From Chaetorhynchus papuensis (lineage: Eukaryota; Chordata; Aves; Passeriformes; Rhipiduridae), in the NCBI GenBank assembly GCA_013396525.1, contig VWYX01001220.1, positions 32,560-96,559 on the forward strand: a stretch of 64,000 nucleotides of DNA, given 5' to 3'. The stretch's first letter is position 1. Every line of letters starts with the position of its first letter. Under the pieces are notes generated by a model, which was not told where the DNA came from, ran no database searches, and saw nothing but the letters and a program-made list of their open reading frames with translations. The translations under genes and the position numbers were made by a program. This document shows positions 24,830 to 34,782 of this stretch, in pieces.

Positions 24830-25551
24830 TCAGCAGCCCGGCCACGGGTCCTGCCGGGTGGTCCGCGCCAGGAAGGCGATTCTCCGCGCCATCTCGCTGC
24901 AGTACACCCGCCGGCACGCCTCGAACGCGCGGCGCCGCCGCGCCCGGCTCGGCTTCTCGTAGTACCGGGAGCGCCGCAGGGCCTCGGCCACGCCGTCCTG
25001 CGCCAGCATCCTGCGGGACGGAACGGAGAGAGCGGTGACAGCGACAGGAGAGGCTCTGCGATGTGCGAGGGGGGAGGAACAGCCGCCCCAGGCTGCGGGC
25101 ACCGGGCACAGCGCGGTCCCGGGGTACCCTCAGCTCGGTCTCTCCTCGCCGTCCCTCCGTGAGGAGAGCGAGGAGGGGAAGGGATCCTCCCGTTGAGTCG
25201 AGACTAAGGAAGGAGTGCGGACTCAGCCTCCTCCGCTTTCCCGGAGCAGCGCTGCCCCCACCGGGCTCTGGGCTCGGTTATTCCTTGATTCCCTCGAGTT
25301 ACACCCGCAGCCCGGGGGGCGACGGGACGTGGAGCCGGTGAGGAAAGCCCGGCGTGACCCTCCCGTCACCTTCTGCCCGGGAAACTCCGGTTCTGAGCCC
25401 AGCACGTGAAGGAACTGGGGCCCCTACTGGCCCGAATCCCCCCGACCCCGGGGCTCCCCGTCCCTCACCTGTTGAGGACGCCGTACGCCGCCTCCACGCC
25501 GCCGCTCTGCACCATCACCGTGCGGCCCACGAAGCGCAGGTGGTTCGCCAT
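24830..25551 (-). CDS. MRPS21: Small mitochondrial ribosomal subunit protein bS21m
   Basis: This is the S21 protein of the mitochondrial small ribosomal subunit. Two exons (25469-25551 and 24830-25010) join to exactly 87 residues, the same length as human MRPS21. The N-terminus HLRFVGRTVMVQSGGVEAAY and the basic middle RYYEKPSRARRRRAFEACRR match the family. The C-terminus ends in DPWPGC (human DPWQGC). The protein is Arg-rich, as expected for an rRNA-binding protein. It lies in the same orientation as PRPF3 and CIART, as in human. No canonical AATAAA or ATTAAA follows the stop codon before the PRPF3 promoter, so the poly(A) site probably uses a variant signal. Confidence 0.96.
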
Positions 25552-25960
25552 GCTGCGGGACGGGGCGGCTGGCACCGGGCGGCACCGGGGAGCCGCTCCC
25601 TCCTGCCCCCCGCCCCGGGACACGAGAGGGCACGGCCCTTCCCACCCCGCTCCCGGTACCGAGAGTGCCCGGTCGTTCCCGCAGAGCCCCAAGCGAACAC
25701 GGCGCGGATCCCCCGCCCCACGAGCGGTGTTGGCGGGGCGCTGCCCCTGCCCCGGGCCTCCCCCCGCCCCCGGCTGGCCCCGCTCAGGCCACTCCTGGCC
25801 GAAGGGTCCCGGTCCTGGCCCAGCCCCGACTGACCCCGGTGAAGCCGCGGCCGCTCCGCGCCCGGACCGGAGGCGGCTGAAGGCGGAACTTCCGTCGGGT
25901 GGGACTTCCGGTACCCCGGGACTTCCGGCGGGGTCCGGGGCGGCGGCGGCGGCACCGGGG
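25552..25960 (-). promoter_or_regulatory. MRPS21 promoter with three ETS (GABP-type) sites
   Basis: CTTCCG occurs three times within 40 bases, at 25889-25894, 25905-25910 and 25922-25927. The spacing is 16 and 17 bases, so the sites lie on roughly similar helix faces at about 1.5 turns. Clustered GABP/NRF2 sites are typical of nuclear genes for mitochondrial proteins. The block is GC-rich and lacks a TATA box. Confidence 0.65.
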
Positions 25961-26170
25961 GGACGCGCGGGGCCTGCGGGGTCCCGGGGCTCTCCCTCTC
26001 TCCCGCCGGCCTTGCCCGAGGCCGGGACTGGCGGCACCGGGGGCACTCGAAGCGGCACCGAGGGCCGGGGGCGGCTCTGAGCTCCCCGGGGACGGGGACA
26101 GGAACCCGCCCGCCGCCCTCCCCAGGGACAGAGGACACGACACCGGCTGGCCCCGGCCGCTCCCGCGGCG

Positions 26171-26176
26171 TTTATT
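26171..26176 (-). terminator. Poly(A) signal AATAAA for CIART
   Basis: TTTATT on the plus strand, about 330 nt below the CIART stop codon. It is the only canonical signal before the MRPS21 promoter. The UTR between contains a 15-base A run and long C runs at about 26424-26490. Confidence 0.65.
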
Positions 26177-26504
26177 GCTTCCATCAGGGCCGGCTGTGGG
26201 ACCCTCGGGGGTCCACAGCCCTCGGCCGCCCGCACCGCTCCGGGGGGGCCGCGCCCGCCCCCCGCTCCTCCCGCGGGGAAGGCACAGGCCCGGGGGCCCA
26301 GCCCCGCGGGGAGGGGGCTCCGCTCCGGCCAAGGCACGCGGCCGCCCCGGCGTTGGGGCTTCTGGGGGGGTTCGGGGCCCCCCCGGTCAGTCCCGCCCGC
26401 CCGCGGGTCTCACTGACCACCGGTAAAAAAAAAAAAAAACAATCAAAAAAGGCAAAACCAAGAAACCCCCCCCCCATCCCCCCCCCCCCGAGCCGGGGGG
26501 GGCC

Positions 26505-27586
26505 TCACACGTCCGGCGCCGGGGAGGGCTCGGGGGTCCCGGCCTGGCGCGGGGGGGACCCCCGCTGCTGTAACGCCCCCGCCACCCCCGCGGGGCCCCC
26601 GAGGTCCCCGGGGAGCTCCCCGGGAAGGCGGCAGCACCGGGGAGCCCCGGCGGGGCCGGCGGGGGGGCGGCGGCGCGGGGGGGCCGCGGACGGAGCCGGG
26701 TCCAGCGCGGGTTTGGGGGCGACGTGGGGGAACCAGAGCCGCAGCATCGCCTCCACCTGCAGCAGCGTCCCGAGGTACCGGGCCCTGCGGGAGAGAGCTC
26801 CGGTCACCCTGGGGGTGTCCCCTGCCCACATCCCGGGGGGAGAGAGCTCCTGTCACCCTCGGGGTGCCCCCTGCCCGGGGGGCACTCACCCCACATCCGG
26901 CTTCTGCAGCACCCCAATGATCCGCTGGAGCCGGTCCATGGCCACGCTCTGCTGGAAGCTGCTCAGCCCTGGGGAGCCCCAAAATACCTGTGAGTCCTCC
27001 CGGGGAGGGTGAGGGGGATTTGGGGAGGGGGGATTTGGGGGCACGAGGGGCACCCACCTCTGTCGTAGCGGCCCCGCCGCAGCCCCTCCAGCAGCTCTGC
27101 CAGCGGCCGGATGAAGCCCCGGAGCTCCCGGCACTGCAGGGAAGGGCAGGGGCGGTGACTGGGCTGAACCCCAAACCCCCTCATCTCCCCTCGCCCCCAC
27201 ATACCGCCCGCTCACCCCCGAATCCCGCTCACCCCCGCCTGCCCGTTCCACGCGGGGAAACTGAGGCAGACCCCGGGATCTTTTTAGGGGACCAAGCCCT
27301 CCCCCACCTCCCATCTTTGGGGGCGCCCCTTCGTTTTCTGTCAAAAACTCACTTTTTGGGCGAAGAGGCGATCGCCGTCGCTGGGAGGGGCATCCCCCCC
27401 CTCTCCTTTCCGCGGACGCTTCCCCCCGCGGGGCGACGGCGGCGATACGGGGGGTGCTCGGTCCAGCCCCGCCGGGCGCTTGCGGCTGCGCTCAGGTTTG
27501 GGGGGGCTCCGGGGGGAGCTGCCGGCCTCCACTTCGCTGTCCGAGGCCGGGGAGCCGCAGGAGCAGGCGCGGGCGAGGGGCTCCAT
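26505..27586 (-). CDS. CIART: Circadian-associated transcriptional repressor (CHRONO), short form
   Basis: CIART represses CLOCK:BMAL1 in the circadian feedback loop. Four exons join in frame: 27353-27586, 27058-27133, 26890-26968 and 26505-26784. The product is 222 residues, against 385 in human. The diagnostic core is present: DRLFAQKCRELRGFIRPLAE, then GLSSFQQSVAMDRLQRIIGV, then RYLGTLLQVEAMLRLWFP. The Ser/Pro-rich N-terminus is divergent but keeps the SDSE acidic patch. The long C-terminal half of mammalian CIART is missing: the frame stops 50-60 residues after the core in Pro/Gly-rich sequence. I placed the start at the first ATG after an acceptor at 27657/27658; an upstream coding exon is possible but not needed. 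Assembly error in the C-runs just below the stop is an alternative reason for the short form. Confidence 0.9.
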
Positions 27587-27959
27587 GGCAGGGGTGGCCC
27601 CCCCAGAGGAGCCTCTCCCCGGGTTCAGCTGCAGCAGGGTCACCCGGCCGAGGCTGCCTGGTGGACGGAGGGAAATGGGGGAAAAAGGGGGATATTGGGC
27701 AAAAATGGAAGATGAAGAAGTGCCTTGTTCTCTCCCATGGGAGTGTCACCCCCACACCCCCAGTGACACCTCCCGTGGCCCCGGGGGGGCAGGTTTGGCA
27801 TCTCCTCAGATGGGGTGGGGGTGCAGGGACCCACCTGGCACTGGGGCCCCTCACCCAGGACCATCCCCAGTGCCAGGACACCCCTGAGCCCCGGCACAGC
27901 CCCCTCCCCTGCCCCGGGACACCCCGCCCCCGGTCAGCCCCGGTCCCACCTGCTCCCGG

Positions 27960-28310
27960 CTGCAGCTGCGGCGGTGCCGGTGTCCCCGTCCCAGCGCCGG
28001 TGCTCCGGTGCCGCTGTCGCTATTCCCGTCCCTGACCCAGTGCCGGTATCACTGTTCCAGTGTCACCGTCCCCGTTCCTGTCCCGGTGCCGGTGTCCCGA
28101 TGCCGCTGTCGGTATCGCTGTCCCCGTTTCCCGTGCGGCTGTCAATGTCCCTGAGAAGGCAGCGATGTCCCGGTGCCGGGGCGGCTGTGCCGGTGCCGCT
28201 GTCCCGGTGCCGCCGTCCCGGTGTCGGGGTGGCCGTCCCGGTGCCGGTGCCGCCGTCCCGGTGTCCCGCTCTCTCCGTGCCCGGCCCGGTCCCGGTCCCG
28301 GTCCCGCCCC
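27960..28310. repeat. Degenerate GC-rich minisatellite of TGTCCCGGTGCCG-like units
   Basis: Short units built from CGGTGCCG, TGTCCCGG and GCTGTCCC recur irregularly for about 350 bases upstream of the CIART coding exon. The unit length drifts around 12-18 bases. It gives long open frames on both strands, which I regard as by-products of composition. Confidence 0.65.
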
Positions 28311-28332
28311 GCCCGCGGCGGCCCCACGCGGA

Positions 28333-28352
28333 CACGTGCGCGGCCGCACGTG
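28333..28352. promoter_or_regulatory. Tandem canonical E-boxes (CACGTG x2)
   Basis: CACGTG occurs at 28333-28338 and 28347-28352 with an 8-base spacer. Paired E-boxes with a 6-7 base spacer are the known high-affinity layout for CLOCK:BMAL1; this spacer is one base longer. CIART is a known CLOCK:BMAL1 target in mammals. Confidence 0.6.
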
Positions 28353-28657
28353 CCTCCGCCCGGGCCCCGCCCCGCCCCGCTCCCATTGGCCGCGGCGCGC
28401 CGGGAGGCCCCGCTCCCTCGCTCCCGTTGGCTCGCGCCGCCGCCCCGCGCTGATTGGCCGGAGGGCGGGACCGTGGCCGCGCCCCCTCCGCGCGGCGATT
28501 CGTAGCACGCGGCGCCGGGCAGCGCCCCCTGGCGGGCCGCGGAGGGGTCCCGGGCCACGCCCCCGCCCCTCCGGCACCGCCCCCGTGCCCGCAGCCAATT
28601 GGCGGCGATCCCGGCGCCGCGTCCCGGCCAATGGGCGCGGCGGCCCCGCCCCCCGCC

Positions 28658-28667
28658 GTTACATAAC
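28658..28667. promoter_or_regulatory. D-box-like site GTTACATAAC
   Basis: It matches the PAR-bZIP / NFIL3 consensus RTTAYRTAAY at all ten positions. DBP, TEF, HLF and NFIL3 use such sites to set circadian phase. Confidence 0.55.
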
Positions 28668-28688
28668 CGGGGCGGGGCAGCGCGTGGG

Positions 28689-28702
28689 CCCCCACGTGGG
28701 GG
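28689..28702. promoter_or_regulatory. Palindromic E-box CCCCCACGTGGGGG
   Basis: A 14-base perfect palindrome centred on CACGTG, about 20 bases from the D-box-like site. Flanking C/G could also suit USF or MYC-family factors. Confidence 0.5.
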
Positions 28703-28793
28703 CGGGGACCCCCCGTGACGTTAGCGCTCGCGCGTGGGGAACGCCCGCGGGGCGGGGCTTCCCTAGGAGGGGGCGGGGCCGGGGCGGGCCGAA

Positions 28794-29059
28794 NNNNNNN
28801 NNNNNNNNNNNNNNNNNNNNNNNNNNNNNNNNNNNNNNNNNNNNNNNNNNNNNNNNNNNNNNNNNNNNNNNNNNNNNNNNNNNNNNNNNNNNNNNNNNNN
28901 NNNNNNNNNNNNNNNNNNNNNNNNNNNNNNNNNNNNNNNNNNNNNNNNNNNNNNNNNNNNNNNNNNNNNNNNNNNNNNNNNNNNNNNNNNNNNNNNNNNN
29001 NNNNNNNNNNNNNNNNNNNNNNNNNNNNNNNNNNNNNNNNNNNNNNNNNNNNNNNNNNN
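28794..29059. other. Assembly gap (266 N)
   Basis: A run of N in the CIART/CA14 intergenic CpG island. Open frames drawn across it are meaningless. Any first exon or promoter element inside is lost. Confidence 1.
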
Positions 29060-29204
29060 CCCACAGCCCCATCCGCACCCTCCCCACACCCCAACACCCC
29101 GGGCATGGCCCCTCCAGCCCTCCCCGTCCCCCCGGGGGGGCCCGTCCCCCTGGGTGGGTATTTAGGCCCGGGCCGGTGGCACCCGGCCCCCCTTGCCCCC
29201 CGCC

Positions 29205-31917
29205 ATGCTGAGTGTGCTGCTGCTCCTCGGGGGCCTGGCCCCCGCCCTGCCCGCCGGTGAGTCCCCCTGGGGTGCCCCTGGCTGATCCCGCTCTGGGCTG
29301 CAGCCTCAGCCCCCCCAGTGCCCCCAAGTCGGGCCAGGGGGCTCAGCTGAGCCCCCATCCCAATGCCTCCGCTCTCCCCACAGGACCCCACTGGACGTAC
29401 GAGGGTGAGTGGGGCCCCACCCAGGGAGCCCCCATTTATCCCCGCACCCCGAAACCACCCCCGCACCCCTGAGCTCACACGGGTGTCCCCAGGGAGGCGG
29501 ATGGGGACAGCCCCCCCTCCATCCTGGACGTCTGGGTCCCCCCAAACAGGCAGGAGGTGGGGTGGGTGACGCCCCCCTCCCCTGTCTGCACACCTGGGTC
29601 CCCTAAAACGGGGGGGGGTGAATGGGTGCAGCCCCCCACTTTCCCCGTCCTGCCCCCCCTCGCCCCCCTCGCTCCAATGGTCCCTTTGTGCTCCTTTACA
29701 TAAGGCTCCTGCTGCCAAATCCAATTAGGATCCGGCCCTGGCCAAATCCCGCTAAGCCCCATCCTGCCGGGCCCAGGGGACCCATGGGTGCCCCCCCGGC
29801 CCCGCAGGCTCGGCTTTGTCCCCGCTCCCCCGGCCGGAAAAAATGTTCCCAGCAGATTAACGAGGCCCTCGGGAATGTCACCCGTGTCCCGGTTCGGGGG
29901 GCCCCGGGGGCGTTTTGGGTCACGGGGCCCCGCCGGGTGAAGCAGCCCCCGGGCTGGGGGGGGGTCCCACCTGGGCTGCGGTCCCCGCAGGGCCCCACGG
30001 GCAGCAGCACTGGCACGAGGGACACCCGGACTGCGGGGGCCAGGCGCAGTCCCCCATCGACATCGCCACCGGCGCCGCGCAGCCGGACCCGACCCTGCCG
30101 CCGCTGCAGCCCGAAGGCTACGAGCGCCCCGAGAGCCCCCGGCTGACCCTCGCCAACAACGGGCACACCGGTGAGCGCCGGGCGGGAGAGCCGGGGAGCC
30201 CCCGGTGCCCCGGCCCCGCTGACCGCCTGTCCCGCAGCCGTGCTGGCGCTGCCGCCGTCCTTGCGGCTCCGGGGGCTGCCCCGCACCTTCGCCGCCGCTC
30301 AGCTCCACTTCCACTGGGGCCGGCCCGGCCACGCCGCGGGCGCTGAGCACCTGCTGGACGGGCACCGCGCCCCCGCCGAGGTACCAGGGGCACCGGCCGT
30401 GGAACGGCTCTGAAAATGGGTCTGGGGGCGGGAAATGACTGAGGAACGGGGTGGGAAAGGACGGGAACAGGCCTGAGGTCAGGAAATGGCATGGGAATTG
30501 TGTGGGAAGGGGTGTCGGTGTGGGAAATGCATGGGAACAGTGCAGAAAATGGGTTTACACTGCAGGAATTTGCTGCAGGGAATGGAAAAGGGGTCGTGGG
30601 GAGGGAAATGGGTCCAGGGATGGGAAACGAGTGCAGGGAGGGGATGGGGCGCAGAAGAAGAAAAGGGTGGGAAATGGGAGCAGGTCTGGGAGAGGGCAGC
30701 AGGTCTGGGCACTGCGAGAGGAGCTGGGATGGGAGCCAGGCAGGGGCTGGGGGCTCAGGGGTCCCCGCTGTGCCGCAGATGCACGTGGTGCACTTCGATG
30801 CCGAGCGTTTCACCGACGCCAGCGCGGCGCAGCAGCACCCCGGCGGGCTGGCCGTGCTCGGGGTCCTCCTGGAGGTACGGACCCCACACCCACGGAGCCC
30901 CCCCGGCTCCTCCAGCCCCTCACTGACCTCCCCCTGCTCCCCCAGGTGGGAGAAGACCCCCACCCTGCCTACGACAACATCCTGAGGCACCTCGGCAGCA
31001 TCCGCTACACAGGTGAGGAGAGGGAGGGGGTGGCGTGGGGAGATGGCAGGGGGAACCCCAAATCCCCCTGCCGGCACCCCCAACTGCTCCCCCCCACAGG
31101 GCAGACCGTGGCCATCCCCTCCTTCAGCATCCGGGACCTGCTGCCCACACACCTCGACCGCTACTACCGCTACAACGGGTCCCTGACCACCCCGCCCTGC
31201 TTCCAGAGCGTCCTCTGGACCCTCTTCCCGCAGCCCGTCCGCATCAGCCGGGCCCAGGTAGGACCCGCTCTGGGGAAACCCCCGCGTCCGGCGAACACGC
31301 CCCCAGCGCTGCCCGCTCCCCTTCCAGCTGGAGCAGCTCCAGGGAAGCCTTTATTCCACGGAGGAGGCCGAGCCGGAGGAGCCCCAGCTGCTGGTGGACA
31401 ATTTCCGGGCGCCGCAGGAGCTGAACCAGCGCCTCGTGCTCTCCTCCTTCGCCAGGGGTGAGCAGAGGGCTGGGGAGAGCCCCCTGCCCCCTCCCGCAGC
31501 TCCTGAAGCCCCCGCCGGGCACCAGGAGCTGGCCCTGACCGCAGCCTTTCCCTTGCAGAGCCAGAGGGATATTCCACAGGTAGGGCCGGGCTGGGAGGCC
31601 GGGCTGGGGGGGTCACCCTCGGACCCCCCTGACCCCCCTCGGCGTCACACAGGTGAGGTCATCGCCATCATCTTTGGCGCCGTCGCCGGCTGCGTTGGCC
31701 TTTTCCTTGCCGTCCACTTTGGGGCCAAGCGGATGCGGTGAGACCCCCCCACACCCCTCAGAGGGACCCCCGCAGCCGGGGGACCCCGGGCTCCATGGAG
31801 AGACCCCCCTCTCACCCCGGTCTCTGCCCCGGCAGCGCAAGGCGGGCGCAGGCGCAGGACGTCGTGTTCAAGGCTTCCTCCCGCCGCTCCCCCATGGACA
31901 TCGGACACTCCCGCTGA
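29205..31917 (+). CDS. CA14: Carbonic anhydrase 14, membrane-bound
   Basis: CA14 hydrates CO2 to bicarbonate outside the cell. Eleven exons join in frame to 344 residues (human 337): 29205-29256, 29384-29404, 29991-30170, 30238-30380, 30779-30874, 30946-31012, 31100-31257, 31328-31457, 31559-31579, 31653-31737 and 31836-31917. A Leu-rich signal peptide is followed by the alpha-CA domain, starting HWTYEG. The zinc ligands are visible in QLHFHWG (two His) and EMHVVHF (third His). The proton-shuttle His lies in NNGHT, and the gatekeeper Thr and disulfide Cys in SLTTPPC. A transmembrane helix (IFGAVAGCVGLFLAVHF) and a short basic tail follow. The active site looks complete. Introns are small, and the gene is convergent with APH1A. 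Confidence 0.96.
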
Positions 31918-31986
31918 CCCCCGGGCTGGGCTGGGCCGGGAGGAGCCCCCGCTGTCCCCGAGCCCCCCGCCCGCAGCCCCACTGCC

Positions 31987-31992
31987 AATAAA
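31987..31992 (+). terminator. Poly(A) signal AATAAA for CA14
   Basis: AATAAA about 70 nt below the CA14 stop codon, followed by a C/T then TGG-rich stretch. It implies a very short 3' UTR. Confidence 0.8.
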
Positions 31993-32189
31993 GCCCTTTC
32001 CCCCTCCTGGTGGCTCTTCATGGGGGGGAGCAGGGCTTTGAGGGGCTTTGGGGCTGGATCCCATCACCCCCCGAGAAACCAGGACCCCCCGGGTGCCCCC
32101 CAGGGCTGGAGCAGAGCACGATGGGGGCAGCGACCCCTCTCCCCCTCCTCTTCTCCCCAGCAGCCACAGTGTCCCATGCTCTTGTAAAA

Positions 32190-32601
32190 GGGTTTTTACT
32201 CTGACTCGAGAAATAATTTACCCCCCACTGCACCTCCAACCCCCTGGGAGCTGAACAGGGGTGGGGAGGGCAGAGCACCCCAGTCCCACTGGCCCCCACC
32301 CCCAGAGCATTACCCCAGCAGCAGCGGCTGCACCAGGGGTAGGGACCCCCCCAGGGTGACAAACATGAGGGAATGGGGGGTGCTGGGGGTTCCCCAGGCC
32401 TGGGCTTCCCCCAGAGCCTCAAACTGAGGGAAAGCTGTACCACAATCTGGGAACAAAGGGAAGGGGGTGGTGGTCAGACCCCAAATCCCCCAGGAGCACC
32501 AGGCAGACCCCAAAGGCCCCCCAGGAACACTGGTCACACACAAACTCCCCCAGAGCAGGAGGGGTGAAGGCAGTGGCAGGAGCTGTGGGGCCACAGCTCC
32601 C
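32190..32601 (-). other. APH1A 3' untranslated region
   Basis: This lies below the APH1A stop codon. No AATAAA or ATTAAA is found on the minus strand before the CA14 3' end. The best candidate signal is the variant AGTAAA (TTTACT at 32195-32200). The remaining 31993-32189 appears to be spacer between two convergent genes. Confidence 0.45.
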
Positions 32602-34396
32602 TCACTCCTCGGGAGGCACCTGCAGCGCTGAGTAGAGCATGACCCGGCCCTCGGGCTCCTGCTTACCTGGGGGGAAAAGGGGCACTTCTGAAGGTGGGGG
32701 TCGTTCAGGGGCTTGTGGAAGCCCCTGGGAACGCAGCCCCCATTCAACAAGAGCCATCCCAGCAGCTCCGGACCCCCAGCCCCCAGAAGTGACACCCCGG
32801 CCCCCCCTTACAGGAGAGGCACTTGAGGACGTTGCGGAAGGAGCCGCCAGCGGTGCTGAAGGCCCAGAGGCCGGTGCAGAGCGTGAGGATGAAGATGGGG
32901 CCCAGGCTGGCCTCATACCACGGGTTCAGGAAGGTCTGGGGACACAGAGAGGCGGGTCACACCTTCCTGAGCCCTCCAAACAGCCACGGCAGGGAACGGA
33001 GTGCCCAGCCCTGTGGAAACCCAGCTTGAACCCCTACTGAGCTGTGTGCCCCCAAATCCTTCACTGACCTCCTCCAGCCCAGGTACCCCAAGGGGCTGGG
33101 GGTGCCCAGGGGGTGTAACTCACCCCATGGCCCTAGGCAGGGAGCGAGGGGGGCCGAAGCAGCGGTGGGTGGGGGTTGCGGAGCCCCCCAGGACTCACCA
33201 GCCCTGAGGCAAGCAGGTGGCCGCCCACCACCAACCCCAGGCCCCCGGCGCGGCGCCGCTCACAGGCGTCGAAGAAGATGATGCCCCAGAAGGTGTGGAG
33301 CAGTACCAGGGCCATGGTGAGGAAGGCTGTGGGGAGAGACAGGGAGCCTGAGAGCCAGAGCCTTCCTCCTCCTCCTCCTCCTCCTGCTCCCTGCCCTGTC
33401 CCCGGGCCTCACCAGAGGTGATGAAGTAGTATGGGGAGTCCCCGTGGATGCCGACGGTGCCCGGCCCGGCAGAGTCTGCCAGGATGTTGACGATGGAGAA
33501 GACGCCACTGATGATGCCGAAGGAGAGCCCGGACACTGCGGGGGAGCCGGGGGTCAGGGGAGCCTCCACAGCCCCGGGCTCGGTGGGCTCGGGGAAGGGC
33601 AGGAGAGTTGGATGCCGCACCGGGCGCCGGGGGTCTGCTCACCATAAGCCATCTGCCGCAGGGAGATCGGGGACCTCCCATCCTCGCTGAGGGTCGCCAG
33701 CCCTTCATCCGCCTTCCTGCCCCGCCAGAGAGAGAGCGTGAGCCCCATCCCCGGGCAGAGGGGAAGGGAGAGGTGCGAGGCGAGCAGAGACGGCTCGTCC
33801 CGGGCTTTAACAGGGAAGAGGCTTGGTGGGGCTGCTCTGCACACAGAGCCCCAACCCCTGGGACACCCCAGCCACCGGCACAGCTCCCCGGGCCCCGGGC
33901 GGGCTCTTACTTGAGCAGTTTGAAGCAGGCGAACCTGCAGAGCTCCTGCAGCAGCACGGCGGCGGCGGCTCCGAGCAGCAGCAGCGCCGCGTCCTCCCGC
34001 CCGCTGAGCTGCACCGACACGAACCAGAGCAGCGAGGCCGCGAGCAGCGACAGCAGCCAAAAAAACGCCCTGGGGGACAAACGGGACACCCGGCTGGCAA
34101 TCCGGACACCGGCCTCAGGCAGAGCTGCTCGGTACAGCCGGGCTGGGAGCCCCCAGTGCCGCCCCCTCAGCCCAGGGCTCCCTCAGTCCCCCGGCACCAC
34201 CAGCACCTACGAGCATCCCCCGCAGTGGCCTCCCGCAGTCCCCAGCGGCCCCCTGAGCCCCGCTCTCGGGGTGCCCCGCTCACCCCGCCACCAGCACGAT
34301 GACGCGCAGCGGCTCCGCCGCCACCGTGAGCAGCACGAGCGCGGCCGCGGGGCCGAACGCGATCGCGGCGCACCCGAAGAACACGGCGGCGCCCAT
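32602..34396 (-). CDS. APH1A: APH-1A, gamma-secretase subunit
   Basis: APH1A is the seven-helix scaffold of gamma-secretase in the ER, Golgi and plasma membrane. Seven exons join in frame to 261 residues (human long isoform 265): 34284-34396, 33911-34069, 33643-33716, 33413-33535, 33199-33326, 32812-32935 and 32602-32666. The GxxxG-type packing motif SGLSFGIISG and the conserved His residues in LLHTFWG and GGHLLASG are intact. Hydrophobic segments are spaced as expected for seven helices, and the tail ends in VMLYSALQVPPEE. The final exon is joined through a split TGT codon, which gives the CKQE form of the C-terminus; skipping or retaining this junction would give alternative tails, as known in mammals. 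The start ATG sits just inside a CpG-rich block. Confidence 0.96.
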
Positions 34397-34678
34397 GGCG
34401 GCCGCGGGCACCGCGCCCCCTGCCGGCCGGGAGGACCCGGCCACGCGCCCCCTGCCGGCCCGGAGGCCCCTGCGATTGGCGGGGGGGGGGGGGTAGGACC
34501 AGTCCCGGGCCGGGGCCGGGGACACCCGGGACAGGGGGACACCCCGGGGACACCGCGGGGACACCCGGGACAGGGACGGCACTGCGGGGACACCGCGGGG
34601 ACACCGGACACCAGCATCACCTGTCTGCAGCGTCACCCGTCGCCAGGGTCACCTGTCCCCAGTATCACCCATCCCCAG
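34397..34678. repeat. APH1A upstream region with GGGGACACC-type tandem repeat
   Basis: The CpG-rich APH1A promoter holds an inverted CCAAT (GATTGGCG) near 34472 and a 10-base G run. From about 34497 to 34600, units such as GGGGACACC and CGGGACAGG recur, then TCACC-TGTCCCC units follow. The G-rich strand could form quadruplexes. Similar GGGGACA units occur in TARS2 introns (about 1165-1620). Confidence 0.5.
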
Positions 34679-34782
34679 CTTCTCTTCTCTTCTCTTCTCT
34701 TCTCTTCTCTTCTCTTCTCTTCTCTTCTCTTCTCTTCTCTTCTCTTCTCTTCTCTTCTCTTCTCTTCTCTTCTCTTCTCTTC
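34679..34782. repeat. (TCTCT)n pentanucleotide microsatellite, about 21 units
   Basis: An almost perfect pyrimidine-only tract of about 104 bases. It has purine/pyrimidine mirror symmetry. It lies about 280 bases upstream of the APH1A start codon and gives a spurious FSSLL-repeat frame. Confidence 0.97.

Larger units (their letters stand above)
28311..29204. promoter_or_regulatory. Divergent CIART / CA14 promoter region
   Basis: A CpG island lies between CIART (minus) and CA14 (plus). It contains at least four CCAAT boxes in either orientation (near 28384, 28452, 28596 and 28629), GC boxes, two E-boxes at 28333-28352, a D-box-like site at 28658-28667, a palindromic E-box at 28689-28702, and a CRE-like TGACGTTA at 28716-28723. 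A TATTTAG element at about 29159 lies 45 bases before the CA14 start codon. The gap 28794-29059 removes part of it. Confidence 0.6.

Noticed and set aside
28060..29724. Long open frames on both strands across the CIART/CA14 interval
   Set aside because: They read through the N gap and the GC minisatellite, so they are not evidence of a gene.
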